Under the pieces are notes generated by a model. The model did no database searches. It saw only the letters and a program-made list of their open reading frames with translations, and was not told the origin of the DNA. From Corallococcus sp. AS-1-6 (GTDB taxonomy: Bacteria > Myxococcota > Myxococcia > Myxococcales > Myxococcaceae), in the NCBI RefSeq assembly GCF_020037015.1, contig NZ_JAIQDE010000047.1, positions 1 through 41,332 of the forward strand: a DNA stretch of 41,332 nucleotides. Reading direction: 5' to 3'. A program made the translations under genes and the position numbers. This document shows positions 18,419-26,451 of this stretch, piece by piece. The first letter of the stretch is position 1, and each line of letters begins with the position of its first letter.

Positions 18419-19807
18419 TCAGCCCTGGCCCTGCGGGGGCGGGGGATTCTGACGGCGCTCGGCCGGGGTGGCTTCCAGGTCCTGCGCCGCCATGTAGACG
18501 ACGTTCCGGGTGCCCCGCTTGCCCCGGTACATGGCCCGGTCGGACAGGTCCAGCAGGTGGTCCTTGTCCTGGGCGTGCTCCGGGAAGCTGGCCACGCCGA
18601 TGCAGGTGGTGAGCTTGAGCGCCAGCCCCTCGCGGCCCAGGAACTGGTGGGTCTCCATGGTGCGGCGGATGCGCTCGGCGACCTTCAGGGCCCCGCCGGA
18701 GTCCGTGCCGCGCAGGAGCACCACGTATTCGTCGCCGCCGAAGCGCGCCACCACGTCCGGGTCGCGCACGCAGCCCTTGAGCACGCGCGCGGCCTCCACC
18801 AGCACGCGCGAGCCCACCAGGTGCCCGTGCGTGTCGTTGATGGCCTTGAAGCGGTCCAGGTCCAGGAACAGCAGGGAGAAGGGGCGCTCCGTCTGGAGGG
18901 CCTCGTTCACCTCGCGGTCCAGCACCAGGTGCAGGTAGCGCGTGTTGAACAGGCGCGTGAGGTCGTCGACGTAGGCCAGGTCCTCCACGGCGGCGAAGCG
19001 GCCCAGGTTGCGCAGGGCCAGCGCCCAGTTGCGCACGAGGAAGCCCACCGTCTCCGCGTGGTGCTCCGCGGGCGCGCTGTCGTGGAAGAGCACCGCGTGG
19101 CCCAGCACCAGGTCGCCGTCCACGGCGGGGAAGGAGAGGGTGCGCGGCCAGGGGACCTGGAGTCCGTCGAGCGCCACGGGCGCGCGCGTGCCGGAGAGCC
19201 GCTCGATGAGCTGCGGCACCAGGGCCTCGTGCAGGTCCACCGGCAGCCCGCGCATGCCGTGCGAGCGGAAGCCCGTGCCGTTGGGGTCGCGCTCCAGGAG
19301 CATCACCGCGGAGGCGTTGGCCATGGACTCCAGCGCGTCCGCGGCGGCCGTGGACAGCCGCTCGCGATCGAGCGTGGTGGCGATGCGCTGGCCCGCCTCC
19401 AGGAGCGCGACGTGCTGGCGCAGGGACGCGTTCTCGCGCATCAGGTCGCGCGTGGTGAGCGCGCGGCGCAGCGCGTGCTCCAGGGCCTCCGGCGCCACGG
19501 GCTTGACCAGGTACTCCGCCGCGCCGCTCTTGATGGCGCGCACCGCGGGGGCCACCTTGTCCAGGCCGGTGATGACCAGCACCTCCACGCCGGGGTAGCG
19601 CTCGCGCACGTGGCGGAGGATCTCCATGCCGTCGCCGCCGGGGAGGATGAGGTCGGTCACCACCGCGTCGAACCGCTCCGCGGAGAGGGCGGCCTTGGCG
19701 TCCGCCACGGTGGGGACCGCCGTGACGAGGTGTCCCGCGGCCGTGAGGTAGTCGCCGTAGAGGTTGCGGGCGATCTTTTCGTCGTCGACGAGGAGCAGTC
19801 GCGCCAT
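18419..19807 (-). CDS. Response regulator with GGDEF output (diguanylate cyclase)
   Basis: The 462-residue protein has an N-terminal receiver (1-125) with DDE at 8-10, D52 in VVTDLILP, the Thr of VITG and the Lys of LVKPV. A central region of about 150 residues follows, with a GAF-like feel (SMANASAVMLLERD). The C-terminal domain is GGDEF type: FSLLFLDLDRFKAINDTHGH and RFGGDEYVVLL, an active-type signature. An inhibitory I-site, RDPD, lies five residues before GGDEY, so product feedback is expected. It should make cyclic di-GMP when phosphorylated. It is divergent from the CheW-like gene, with the start codons only about 50 bases apart. Confidence 0.92.
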   Translation of the reverse strand: MARLLLVDDEKIARNLYGDYLTAAGHLVTAVPTVADAKAALSAERFDAVVTDLILPGGDGMEILRHVRERYPGVEVLVITGLDKVAPAVRAIKSGAAEYLVKPVAPEALEHALRRALTTRDLMRENASLRQHVALLEAGQRIATTLDRERLSTAAADALESMANASAVMLLERDPNGTGFRSHGMRGLPVDLHEALVPQLIERLSGTRAPVALDGLQVPWPRTLSFPAVDGDLVLGHAVLFHDSAPAEHHAETVGFLVRNWALALRNLGRFAAVEDLAYVDDLTRLFNTRYLHLVLDREVNEALQTERPFSLLFLDLDRFKAINDTHGHLVGSRVLVEAARVLKGCVRDPDVVARFGGDEYVVLLRGTDSGGALKVAERIRRTMETHQFLGREGLALKLTTCIGVASFPEHAQDKDHLLDLSDRAMYRGKRGTRNVVYMAAQDLEATPAERRQNPPPPQGQG

Positions 19808-19859
19808 GACTGTTCAGGGCTTAGCACCCAACGCTGGAAGGCTGCTAGGGTCCCCGGCC

Positions 19860-20672
19860 GTGCCCTTTGAAAGCGGACGGCGGCTCTGCCTGCTGGTGGA
19901 GGCCGGTGAGACGCGCTACGCGGTGGAGGCCACGTCCGTCATCGAGGTCGCGATGCCGGGCGCGCGCGGTGCGAGCCTGCGCGGCGTACTGGAAGTGAAG
20001 GACCTCTCCACGCTGCTCGGCGGCCTGCCGGAGGACGTGCCGGGCATGGTCGTGGTCCTGGACGTCAGCCCCACGCTCGCGGTGCGGGTGCGCGCCGTGG
20101 TGGAGGTCGCGGATGTCGCGAGGGATCCGTTCTTCCTCTTGCCTCCGGGCCTGGCGGACTCGCTGGCGCCGTTGAGCCGGGGCGCGGTGCTGCACAAGGA
20201 CCGGCTGTACCTGGAGCTGATCGTCGAGGCGCTGCCGCACCGGGCGGGCCCCCGCGCGGTCCCTCCGGAGCCCCGGCCCGTGCACTGGGCGGACGAGCCC
20301 CCGGAGCGGGCGCTGGTGCTGGAGTCCCAGGGGGTGCTGTTCGGCGTCCCGCTGGGGTGCGTCTCCCAGGTGGTGCCCCGGGGCGAGGCGTTCAGCGTGC
20401 TCCCGGTACAGAGCGGGCCGGTGGCGGGCGTCTATCCGCACGCGCAGGCGCTGTGGCCCATCTGTTCGATTCCAGCGCTGCTGGGGGCGCCGGCCCGGGT
20501 GGAGGAGCTGTTCGTCCTCACGGAGCTGGCGGGGCGGAACGTGGGGCTGGCGGCCACCCGGGTGCTCGGTGTGCTGCAGAAGTTCAAGCCGGCCGAGCTG
20601 CCCGGGACGTTCCGGGCGCCCGGGCTGCCGGATCCGGTGATGTTACTGGACCTGCAGCGCATGTTTTCTTGA
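19860..20672 (+). CDS. Tandem CheW-like domain protein
   Basis: This roughly 270-residue soluble protein contains two CheW-like modules. The first starts RLCLLVEAGETRYAVEA and the second RALVLESQGVLFGVPLG; each is the typical opening of the CheW beta barrel with the family pattern of a strand, a short loop and a V-x-V helix. CheW proteins link chemoreceptors to CheA-type kinases. No kinase or receptor gene is nearby. The start at GTG 19860 (MPFESGRR) is chosen because it begins just before the first domain; an ATG at 19806 in frame would overlap the start of the divergent diguanylate cyclase gene. romR follows 117 bases later on the same strand. Confidence 0.7.
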   Translation: MPFESGRRLCLLVEAGETRYAVEATSVIEVAMPGARGASLRGVLEVKDLSTLLGGLPEDVPGMVVVLDVSPTLAVRVRAVVEVADVARDPFFLLPPGLADSLAPLSRGAVLHKDRLYLELIVEALPHRAGPRAVPPEPRPVHWADEPPERALVLESQGVLFGVPLGCVSQVVPRGEAFSVLPVQSGPVAGVYPHAQALWPICSIPALLGAPARVEELFVLTELAGRNVGLAATRVLGVLQKFKPAELPGTFRAPGLPDPVMLLDLQRMFS

Positions 20673-20789
20673 TCGGCCCAAAGCGCGAATCCTAAGCTTC
20701 TCCGATTGACACAGGGCGTGCAGGCAGGCTTGCTCGCCCGAAATCTCAAACGAATTCAGGGGGGTATGCGCCCCCCGAGGCCGGAGCCG

Positions 20790-21950
20790 ATGCCCAAGAA
20801 TCTACTGATCGCCGACGACTCGCTCACCATCCGCAAGGTGATCGGGATGATCTTCGCGACGGAAGACTTCCAGGTGACCGCGGTGGACAACGGGCTGGAC
20901 GCCATCTCCCGCACGCGCGAGCTGCGTCCGGACGTGGTGCTCGCCGACGTGATGATGCCGGGCAAGAGCGGCTACGAGGTCTGCGAGGCCCTCAAGAGCG
21001 ACCCCGCCACGCAGGGCATCCCGGTGCTGCTGCTGGCCGGCACCTTCGAGGCGTTCGACGAGAACCGCGCGAAGGCCGCCCGGGCGGATGATCACATCAC
21101 CAAGCCCTTCGAGAGCCAGATCCTCCTGGACAAGGTGAAGGCCCTGGTGGGCCAGAAGTCCAACACGATGCCCGCGTCCGCCGCGACGCGCGTGTTGCCC
21201 CAGACCGCCGCTCCGGTGGCCCCGGCCGCCCCGCCGCCCGCCGCCGCCGCGCCTCCTGGGGCGCGTCCCGCGGGTGCGCCGCCTCCGGGCGCGCGTCCTC
21301 CGCCGGGTGCCGTGCCTCCGGGCGCGCGTCCCCCGGGCGCTGGGGTGCCGCCGCCTCCGGGCGCCGCGCGTCCCCTGCCGGGCGCCGTGCCTCCGGGCGC
21401 GCGTCCTCCCGGTGCGCCGCCGCCGGGCGCCATGCCTCCGGGCGCGCGTCCTCCGCCGGGCGCCGTGCCTCCGGGCGCGCGTCCTCCGGGTGCGCCGCCG
21501 CCGGGCATGGCCGCGCGTCCTCCGGGCCCTGGCGCCCCGAACATCCCGGGCGGCTTCCCGCGTCCTCCGGGCGCCGCGCCGCTGCCGTCCGCCCCTCCGC
21601 CCGCCGCGGTGCCTCCGGCCGCCCGGGCGCGGGATCCGTTCGGGTTGGGCGCTCCGGCCGCGCCCGCCGCGCAGGCCCGCACGGAGAGCATCCGCATCGA
21701 GGACTCGCTGCCCGAGCCCAGCGGCGCGGAGGAGATCTCCCTGGACATCGGCGGTCCCTCGCCGGCGACTCCGCCCGCGCGCGCCCGTCCGGCCGCGGAC
21801 GGCGGCGAGGCGCTGCTGCGCGAGGCGCTGTCGAAGGCGTCCCGCGAGGTCATCGAGAAGATCGCCTGGGAGGTCGTTCCGCAACTGGCGGAGACCATCA
21901 TCCGGGAAGAGCTGGAGCGGCTCATCAAGGACCGCGAGACCCAGCATTGA
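20790..21950 (+). CDS. romR: RomR, polarity regulator of motility (receiver, Pro-rich linker, helical C terminus)
   Basis: RomR is a polar protein of myxobacteria that works with MglA, MglB and RomX to set and switch the leading/lagging poles for gliding and type IV pili motility (established knowledge). The start at ATG 20790 (MPKNLLIADDSLTIRK) puts the phosphoacceptor at D53 in LADVMMP, the residue number known from M. xanthus RomR. Residues 1-120 are the receiver. About 130-300 is a disordered linker rich in Pro, Gly, Ala and Arg, with repeated GARPPGAPPPGA-type units. The end is an acidic, helical segment (EALLREALSKASREVIEK to the stop) that carries pole-targeting and partner contacts. 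The total is about 386 residues. Earlier in-frame starts (TTG 20706, ATG 20766) are less likely. Confidence 0.9.
   Translation: MPKNLLIADDSLTIRKVIGMIFATEDFQVTAVDNGLDAISRTRELRPDVVLADVMMPGKSGYEVCEALKSDPATQGIPVLLLAGTFEAFDENRAKAARADDHITKPFESQILLDKVKALVGQKSNTMPASAATRVLPQTAAPVAPAAPPPAAAAPPGARPAGAPPPGARPPPGAVPPGARPPGAGVPPPPGAARPLPGAVPPGARPPGAPPPGAMPPGARPPPGAVPPGARPPGAPPPGMAARPPGPGAPNIPGGFPRPPGAAPLPSAPPPAAVPPAARARDPFGLGAPAAPAAQARTESIRIEDSLPEPSGAEEISLDIGGPSPATPPARARPAADGGEALLREALSKASREVIEKIAWEVVPQLAETIIREELERLIKDRETQH
21256..21545 (+). repeat. romR: Imperfect repeats coding the Pro/Gly/Ala/Arg linker of RomR
   Basis: Units of about 18-33 bases built on CCTCCGGGCGCGCGTCCT recur roughly ten times and code for GARPPGA, GAVPPGA and GAPPPGA variants. 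Their near identity at DNA level makes this stretch prone to length change by slippage. It matches the disordered linker, whose exact length may matter little. Confidence 0.75.
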
Positions 21951-21973
21951 TTCGCAGTCCCCCCTGATTCCCC

Positions 21974-21995
21974 GCCGGCCCCGTCGGGGGCCGGC
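21974..21995 (+). promoter_or_regulatory. Strong hairpin just before the valS start codon
   Basis: GCCGGCCCC-GTCG-GGGGCCGGC is a perfect 9-bp GC stem with a 4-base loop, ending 8 bases before the valS ATG at 22004 and 23 bases after the romR stop. No U-run follows, so it is not a standard terminator. In RNA it would cover the place where a ribosome site should lie, so it could limit valS translation or block read-through from romR. Confidence 0.5.
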
Positions 21996-22003
21996 CGCTT
22001 GCA

Positions 22004-25000
22004 ATGACTGACACGACTGAACTGTCCAAGGCCTACGAGCCCTCCGAGGTGGAGGCGCGGTGGTACAACCACTGGCTGGAGCGTGACTACTTCCGCGCCG
22101 AAGCCCCTTCCTCCAAGCCGCCGTTCAGCATCGTGCTGCCGCCGCCCAACGTGACGGGCAGCCTGCACATCGGCCACGCGCTCACCGCGACCATCCAGGA
22201 CATCCTCACGCGCTGGAAGCGGATGAGCGGCTTCAACGCGCTCTGGCTGCCGGGCACGGACCACGCGGGCATCGCCACGCAGATGGTGGTGGAGAAGGAG
22301 CTCAAGAAGACGGAGGGCAAGAGCCGCCACGACCTGGGCCGCGAGGCGTTCCTCGAGCGCGTCTGGACGTGGAAGGGCAAGTTCGGCGCGCGCATCGGCG
22401 AGCAGCACCGCTACCTGGGCGCGTCGCTGGACTGGAGCCGCGAGCGCTTCACCATGGACGAGCAGTCCTCGGCCGCGGTGCGCGAGGTGTTCGTCCGGCT
22501 GTACGAAGAGGGCCTGATGTACCGGGCCCAGAAGCTCATCAACTGGTGCCCGTCCTGCCGCACGGCCCTCTCCGACCTGGAAGTGGAGCACGAGGAGAAG
22601 AACGGCTCGCTCTGGCACATCCGCTACCCGGTGAAGGGCACGGAGCGCTTCCTCACCGTGGCCACGACGCGCCCGGAGACGCTGCTGGGCGACACGGCCG
22701 TCGCCGTGCACCCGGAGGATCCGCGCTACCAGGACCTCATCGGCAAGAGCGTGGCGCTGCCGCTCACCGACCGCGAGATTCCGGTCATCGCGGACGCCGA
22801 GCTGGTGAACATGGAGTTCGGCACCGGCGTGGTGAAGGTCACGCCCGCGCACGACTTCAACGACTACCAGACGGGCCTGCGCCACAAGCTGCCGATGCTG
22901 TCCATCCTGGACGAAGCGGCGCGGATGACGAAGGACACCGGCAAGTACGCGGGCCTGGATCGCGCGGAGGCGCGCAAGCAGGTGCTGGCGGACCTGACCG
23001 AGCAGGGCCTGCTGGAGAAGGAGGAGCCGCACAAGCTGAGCGTGGGCACCTGCCAGCGCTGCGCCACGGTGGTGGAGCCGCGCCTGTCGCCGCAGTGGTT
23101 CATCAAGATCGAACCGCTGGCCAAGCCGGCCATCCAGGCGGTGGAGGAGGGCCGCACGAAGTTCGTCCCCGAGTCCTGGACGAACACGTACTTCCACTGG
23201 ATGAACAACATCCACGACTGGTGCGTGAGCCGCCAGTTGTGGTGGGGCCACCAGATCCCCGCGTGGTACTGCGCGGCGTGCACCCCGGCGGAGGAGCGCT
23301 CGAAGGACACGGCGGACGTCATCGTGTCGCGCACGGCGCCGGAGTCCTGCCCCAAGTGCGGCGGCAAGGAGCTGACGCAGGACCCGGACGTGCTGGACAC
23401 CTGGTTCTCGTCCGCGCTGTGGCCGTTCTCCACGCTGGGCTGGCCGAAGCAGACGGCGGACCTCCAGACCTTCTACCCGACGTCCGTGATGGAGACGGGC
23501 CACGACATCATCTTCTTCTGGGTCGCCCGGATGATGATGATGGGCCTGCACTTCATGAACGACGTGCCCTTCCGCACCGTGTACCTGCACGCGATGGTGC
23601 GCGACGAGAAGGGCGAGAAGATGTCCAAGACGAAGGGGAACGTCATCGATCCCCTGGACGTCATCCTCGGCGCGAAGGCGGAGTCGCTGCAGCCGTCCCT
23701 GCGCAACCGCTTCCCGCAGGGAATGCCCGCGCACGGCGCGGACGCGCTGCGCTTCACGCTGGCGTCGCTCACGCAGCAGGGCCGTGACATCAAGCTGTCG
23801 ATGGACCGCCTGGGTGGCTACAAGGCGTTCTGCAACAAGCTGTGGAACGCCAGCCGCTTCGCCCTGATGAACATGGGCGACTTCAACCTGGATAAGACGC
23901 CGCTGGAGGGCCGCAAGCTGACGCTGGCGGACCGGTGGATCCTCTCCCGGCTGCAGAAGGCCACGGAGGAGACGCGCGCGTCGCTGGAGGCGTTCGGCTT
24001 CGCGGAGGCCGCGTCCACGCTGTACCAGTTCCTGTGGGCGGAGTTCTGCGACTGGTACATCGAGCTGGCGAAGGGCTCGCTGTACGGCGACGACGCGGAG
24101 GCCAAGGACACCACGCGCGCGGTGCTGGTGACGTGCCTGGACCGCATCCTGCGGCTGATGCACCCGTTCATGCCGTTCATCACCGAGGAGATCTGGCAGA
24201 AGCTGCCGATGTCCCGGCCCACGGAGAGCATCTGCATCGCGGCGTACCCGGAGCCGGAGGCGGCGCGGGTGGACGCGGCCGCGGAAGGCGAGATGGCGCC
24301 GGTCATCGCGGCCATCGAGGGCGTGCGCACGCTGCGCGGCGAGAGCAACCTGCCGCCGTCCGCCAAGGTGAAGGCGGTGGTGCAGAGCCCGGACGCGACG
24401 ACGCGCGAGCTCTTGGAGCGTTGGCGCGCGTACCTGCTGCCGCTCGCGGGCCTGTCCGAGGTGGTGGTGGGCCCCCCGGGCGCCAAGCCTCCGCAGGCGG
24501 CGGCGTTCGTGAGCGGCAACCTGGAGATCTACGTGCCCCTGGCGGGCCTGGTGGACCTGGACGCGGAGCGCGACCGCCTGAAGAAGGAGATCGCCCGCGC
24601 CGAGCAGGAACTCGCCGGTTTGCAGCGCAAGCTGGACAACCCGAACTTCGTGGCCCGTGCTCCGCCGGACGTGGTGGAGAAGGACAAGGCCCGGGTGGCG
24701 GAGCTCCAGGAGCGCACGGTCAAGCTGCAGGATCACCTCCAGCGCATCGCCCCGGAGCCCCCCATGTCCGAGACGCCGTCACCGTTACCGGGCAGCACCG
24801 AGTCCGAAGCCCCTGAAGCGTCCGAGTCCGTCGCGCCCGAGACCGCCCAGGTGAAGGTGGCCGCCGAGCCGCAGGCACCGAAGGACGATGCGGTGAACCT
24901 GGGCCAGGAGCTGAAGGGCGAGATTGAAGCCGAGGAGGCCGCGCAGGAGCCCCAGGCCGCGGATCCGGTGGTGGAGGAGGCGCTCAACAAGCTGCGCGAG

Positions 25001-25483
25001 GGCACGAAGGAAGGCCTGTCCGCGGCGGACCACCACGACCTCGGCGTCGCGTACATGAGCATGGGCCTCGTGGACGACGCGATGCGCGAGTTCGACCGGG
25101 CCAAGGAGGGCGGCGACACCCGCGAGGCGCCGGAGGGTGCGGCCAGGGCGGTGAAGAAGACCCCGGCGAAGAAGGCCTCCGCGAAGAAGGCCTCCGCGAA
25201 GAAGGCGGCGGGCAGGAAGACGGCCGCGAAGAAGGCTCCGGCGAAGAAGGCCTCCGCGAAGAAGGCGGCGGGGAAGAAGTCCGCCGCGAAGAAGGCTCCG
25301 GCGAAGAAGGCTCCGGCGAAGAAGGCGGCGGGCAAGAAGACGGCCGCGAAGAAGGCGGCGGTGAAGAAGGCCCCTGCGAAGAAGGCTTCGGCGAAGAAGG
25401 CGGCGGGCAAGAAGTCCGCCGCGAAGAAGGCCGCGGCGAAGAAGACCACTCGGGGCAAGCCGGCTCGCAAGGCGCGCCGGTAG
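22004..25483 (+). CDS. valS: Valyl-tRNA synthetase with C-terminal TPR-like and histone H1-like Lys/Ala-rich extension
   Basis: The enzyme charges tRNA-Val. The class I signatures are [15 protein letters not shown] (HIGH) and [10 protein letters not shown] (KMSKS). The editing domain starts around [17 protein letters not shown], and the tRNA-binding coiled coil ends near residue 915. Bacterial ValRS normally ends there (about 880-950 residues). This frame continues without a stop to 1159 residues: an acidic Pro/Glu/Ala linker (921-1000), a short TPR-like helix pair ([21 protein letters not shown], about 1015-1040), then about 110 residues of repeated AKKA, APAKKA and AAGKK units. The tail resembles eukaryotic linker histones. 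An internal ATG at 24764 ([10 protein letters not shown]) has GGAG six bases before it and could start a separate 239-residue protein. Whether one or two products are made is open. Confidence 0.93.
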   Translation: MTDTTELSKAYEPSEVEARWYNHWLERDYFRAEAPSSKPPFSIVLPPPNVTGSLHIGHALTATIQDILTRWKRMSGFNALWLPGTDHAGIATQMVVEKELKKTEGKSRHDLGREAFLERVWTWKGKFGARIGEQHRYLGASLDWSRERFTMDEQSSAAVREVFVRLYEEGLMYRAQKLINWCPSCRTALSDLEVEHEEKNGSLWHIRYPVKGTERFLTVATTRPETLLGDTAVAVHPEDPRYQDLIGKSVALPLTDREIPVIADAELVNMEFGTGVVKVTPAHDFNDYQTGLRHKLPMLSILDEAARMTKDTGKYAGLDRAEARKQVLADLTEQGLLEKEEPHKLSVGTCQRCATVVEPRLSPQWFIKIEPLAKPAIQAVEEGRTKFVPESWTNTYFHWMNNIHDWCVSRQLWWGHQIPAWYCAACTPAEERSKDTADVIVSRTAPESCPKCGGKELTQDPDVLDTWFSSALWPFSTLGWPKQTADLQTFYPTSVMETGHDIIFFWVARMMMMGLHFMNDVPFRTVYLHAMVRDEKGEKMSKTKGNVIDPLDVILGAKAESLQPSLRNRFPQGMPAHGADALRFTLASLTQQGRDIKLSMDRLGGYKAFCNKLWNASRFALMNMGDFNLDKTPLEGRKLTLADRWILSRLQKATEETRASLEAFGFAEAASTLYQFLWAEFCDWYIELAKGSLYGDDAEAKDTTRAVLVTCLDRILRLMHPFMPFITEEIWQKLPMSRPTESICIAAYPEPEAARVDAAAEGEMAPVIAAIEGVRTLRGESNLPPSAKVKAVVQSPDATTRELLERWRAYLLPLAGLSEVVVGPPGAKPPQAAAFVSGNLEIYVPLAGLVDLDAERDRLKKEIARAEQELAGLQRKLDNPNFVARAPPDVVEKDKARVAELQERTVKLQDHLQRIAPEPPMSETPSPLPGSTESEAPEASESVAPETAQVKVAAEPQAPKDDAVNLGQELKGEIEAEEAAQEPQAADPVVEEALNKLREGTKEGLSAADHHDLGVAYMSMGLVDDAMREFDRAKEGGDTREAPEGAARAVKKTPAKKASAKKASAKKAAGRKTAAKKAPAKKASAKKAAGKKSAAKKAPAKKAPAKKAAGKKTAAKKAAVKKAPAKKASAKKAAGKKSAAKKAAAKKTTRGKPARKARR
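25153..25480 (+). repeat. valS: Tandem-like repeats coding the Lys/Ala-rich tail
   Basis: Blocks built on GCGAAGAAGGC(C/G) with short variable inserts repeat more than 15 times and give [14 protein letters not shown] peptide units. Near-identical 15-base units stand side by side (25171-25200, for example), so the tail length can vary between strains. Confidence 0.8.
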
Positions 25484-25492
25484 GAGGCGGAA

Positions 25493-26371
25493 GTGCAGCA
25501 GGATTATCTCGATCGGCTCATCGCGCTGTCCCTCGACGAGGACCTGGGTGCCGCGGGGGACGTCACCTCGCTGGCGGTGGTCCCCGCCGAGGCGGAGGGC
25601 AGCGGTGAGCTGGTCGCGAAGGAGCAGATGATCGTCGCCGGCCTGGACGCCTTCGTCCGCGTCTTCCACATGGTGGACGCGGAGGTGGAGGTGGAGGTCC
25701 TCAAGCGCGACGGCGAGGAGATCAAACCGAAGGTGGTCGCCGCGCGCGTCCACGGCAAGCTGCGCTCGCTGCTGGCCGCGGAGCGCACGGCGCTCAACCT
25801 GGTGCAGCGCGCCGCCGGCATCGCGACGCTGGCCCAGCAGGCGATGACCTCCGTGCGAGGCTCGAAGCTGCGGGTGCTGGACACGCGCAAGACGCCGCCG
25901 GGCATGCGGGGGCTCGCGAAGCACGCGGTGCGCATGGGCGGCGCGTCCAACCACCGCTTCGGCCTCTTCGACGGCATCCTCATCAAGGACAACCACATCG
26001 CGGCGGTGGGCGGAGACATCACCGAAGCGGTGCGCCGCGCGAAGCTCAACGGCCCCCGGCTGGTGAAGATTGAAGTGGAGGTCACCAACTTCAAGCAACT
26101 GGAGGAGGCCATCGCCGCGGGCGCGGACGTCATCATGTTGGACAACATGGACGACGCGCAGATCCGCGAAGCGGTGAAGCTGACGGCGAACCGCGTGCCC
26201 ATCGAAGTCTCGGGCGGCGTCACGCTGGACCGGCTGCCGCGGCTGGCGAAGCTGGGCGTGGACTTCGTGTCGATGGGCGCGCTGACGCACTCGGCGCGGG
26301 CCATGGACCTGTCGCTGGAGATCGCGACGACGAAGAAGTCCGCGCGCAAGCCCCGCTCCGCGCAGGGCTGA
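25493..26371 (+). CDS. nadC: Nicotinate-nucleotide pyrophosphorylase (quinolinate phosphoribosyltransferase)
   Basis: NadC converts quinolinate and PRPP to nicotinate mononucleotide, CO2 and pyrophosphate in de novo NAD synthesis. The 292-residue length is typical. Motifs are ERTALNLVQRAAGIATLA, LRVLDTRKTPPGMRGLAK (substrate-binding Arg and Lys), HRFGLFDGILIKDNHI and the C-terminal IEVSGGVTLDRL barrel strand. The start is GTG at 25493, with a strong AGGAGG site six bases upstream and only nine bases after the valS stop, so it is probably co-transcribed with valS. Confidence 0.96.
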   Translation: MQQDYLDRLIALSLDEDLGAAGDVTSLAVVPAEAEGSGELVAKEQMIVAGLDAFVRVFHMVDAEVEVEVLKRDGEEIKPKVVAARVHGKLRSLLAAERTALNLVQRAAGIATLAQQAMTSVRGSKLRVLDTRKTPPGMRGLAKHAVRMGGASNHRFGLFDGILIKDNHIAAVGGDITEAVRRAKLNGPRLVKIEVEVTNFKQLEEAIAAGADVIMLDNMDDAQIREAVKLTANRVPIEVSGGVTLDRLPRLAKLGVDFVSMGALTHSARAMDLSLEIATTKKSARKPRSAQG

Positions 26372-26389
26372 GGCGAACGCGCGGAAGAC

Positions 26390-26435
26390 GGGCAGGCGGG
26401 CCGGTGAAAGCCGGCTCGGCCTGCCCTCTGCTTTT
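26390..26435 (+). terminator. Rho-independent terminator after nadC
   Basis: The stem GGGCAGGC (26390-26397) with GCCTGCCC (26419-26426) encloses an inner stem GCCGG-TGAAAG-CCGGC (26400-26415) and is followed by TCTGCTTTT. It lies between nadC and the convergent phosphatase gene. Confidence 0.8.
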
Positions 26436-26451
26436 CAGCCCCGGGGGCCGC

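Noticed and set aside
20706..20711. TTGACA upstream of romR as a promoter
   Set aside because: A perfect -35 box, but no reasonable -10 box at 16-18 bases; left out as a feature.
21951..22003. T-box or valine-sensing leader before valS
   Set aside because: Only 53 bases are available with one hairpin; no T-box sequence, and such leaders are essentially a Gram-positive trait.
21092..24736. Very long open frame on the minus strand (about 1214 codons)
   Set aside because: It lies opposite romR and valS, both certain. Its translation is Arg/His/Leu/Gly-rich with no motifs, as expected from the strand opposite high-GC genes.
25153..25480. Lys/Ala repeat as a mobile or CRISPR-type repeat
   Set aside because: Repeats are imperfect, all in the reading frame and codon-structured; they code for a protein tail.
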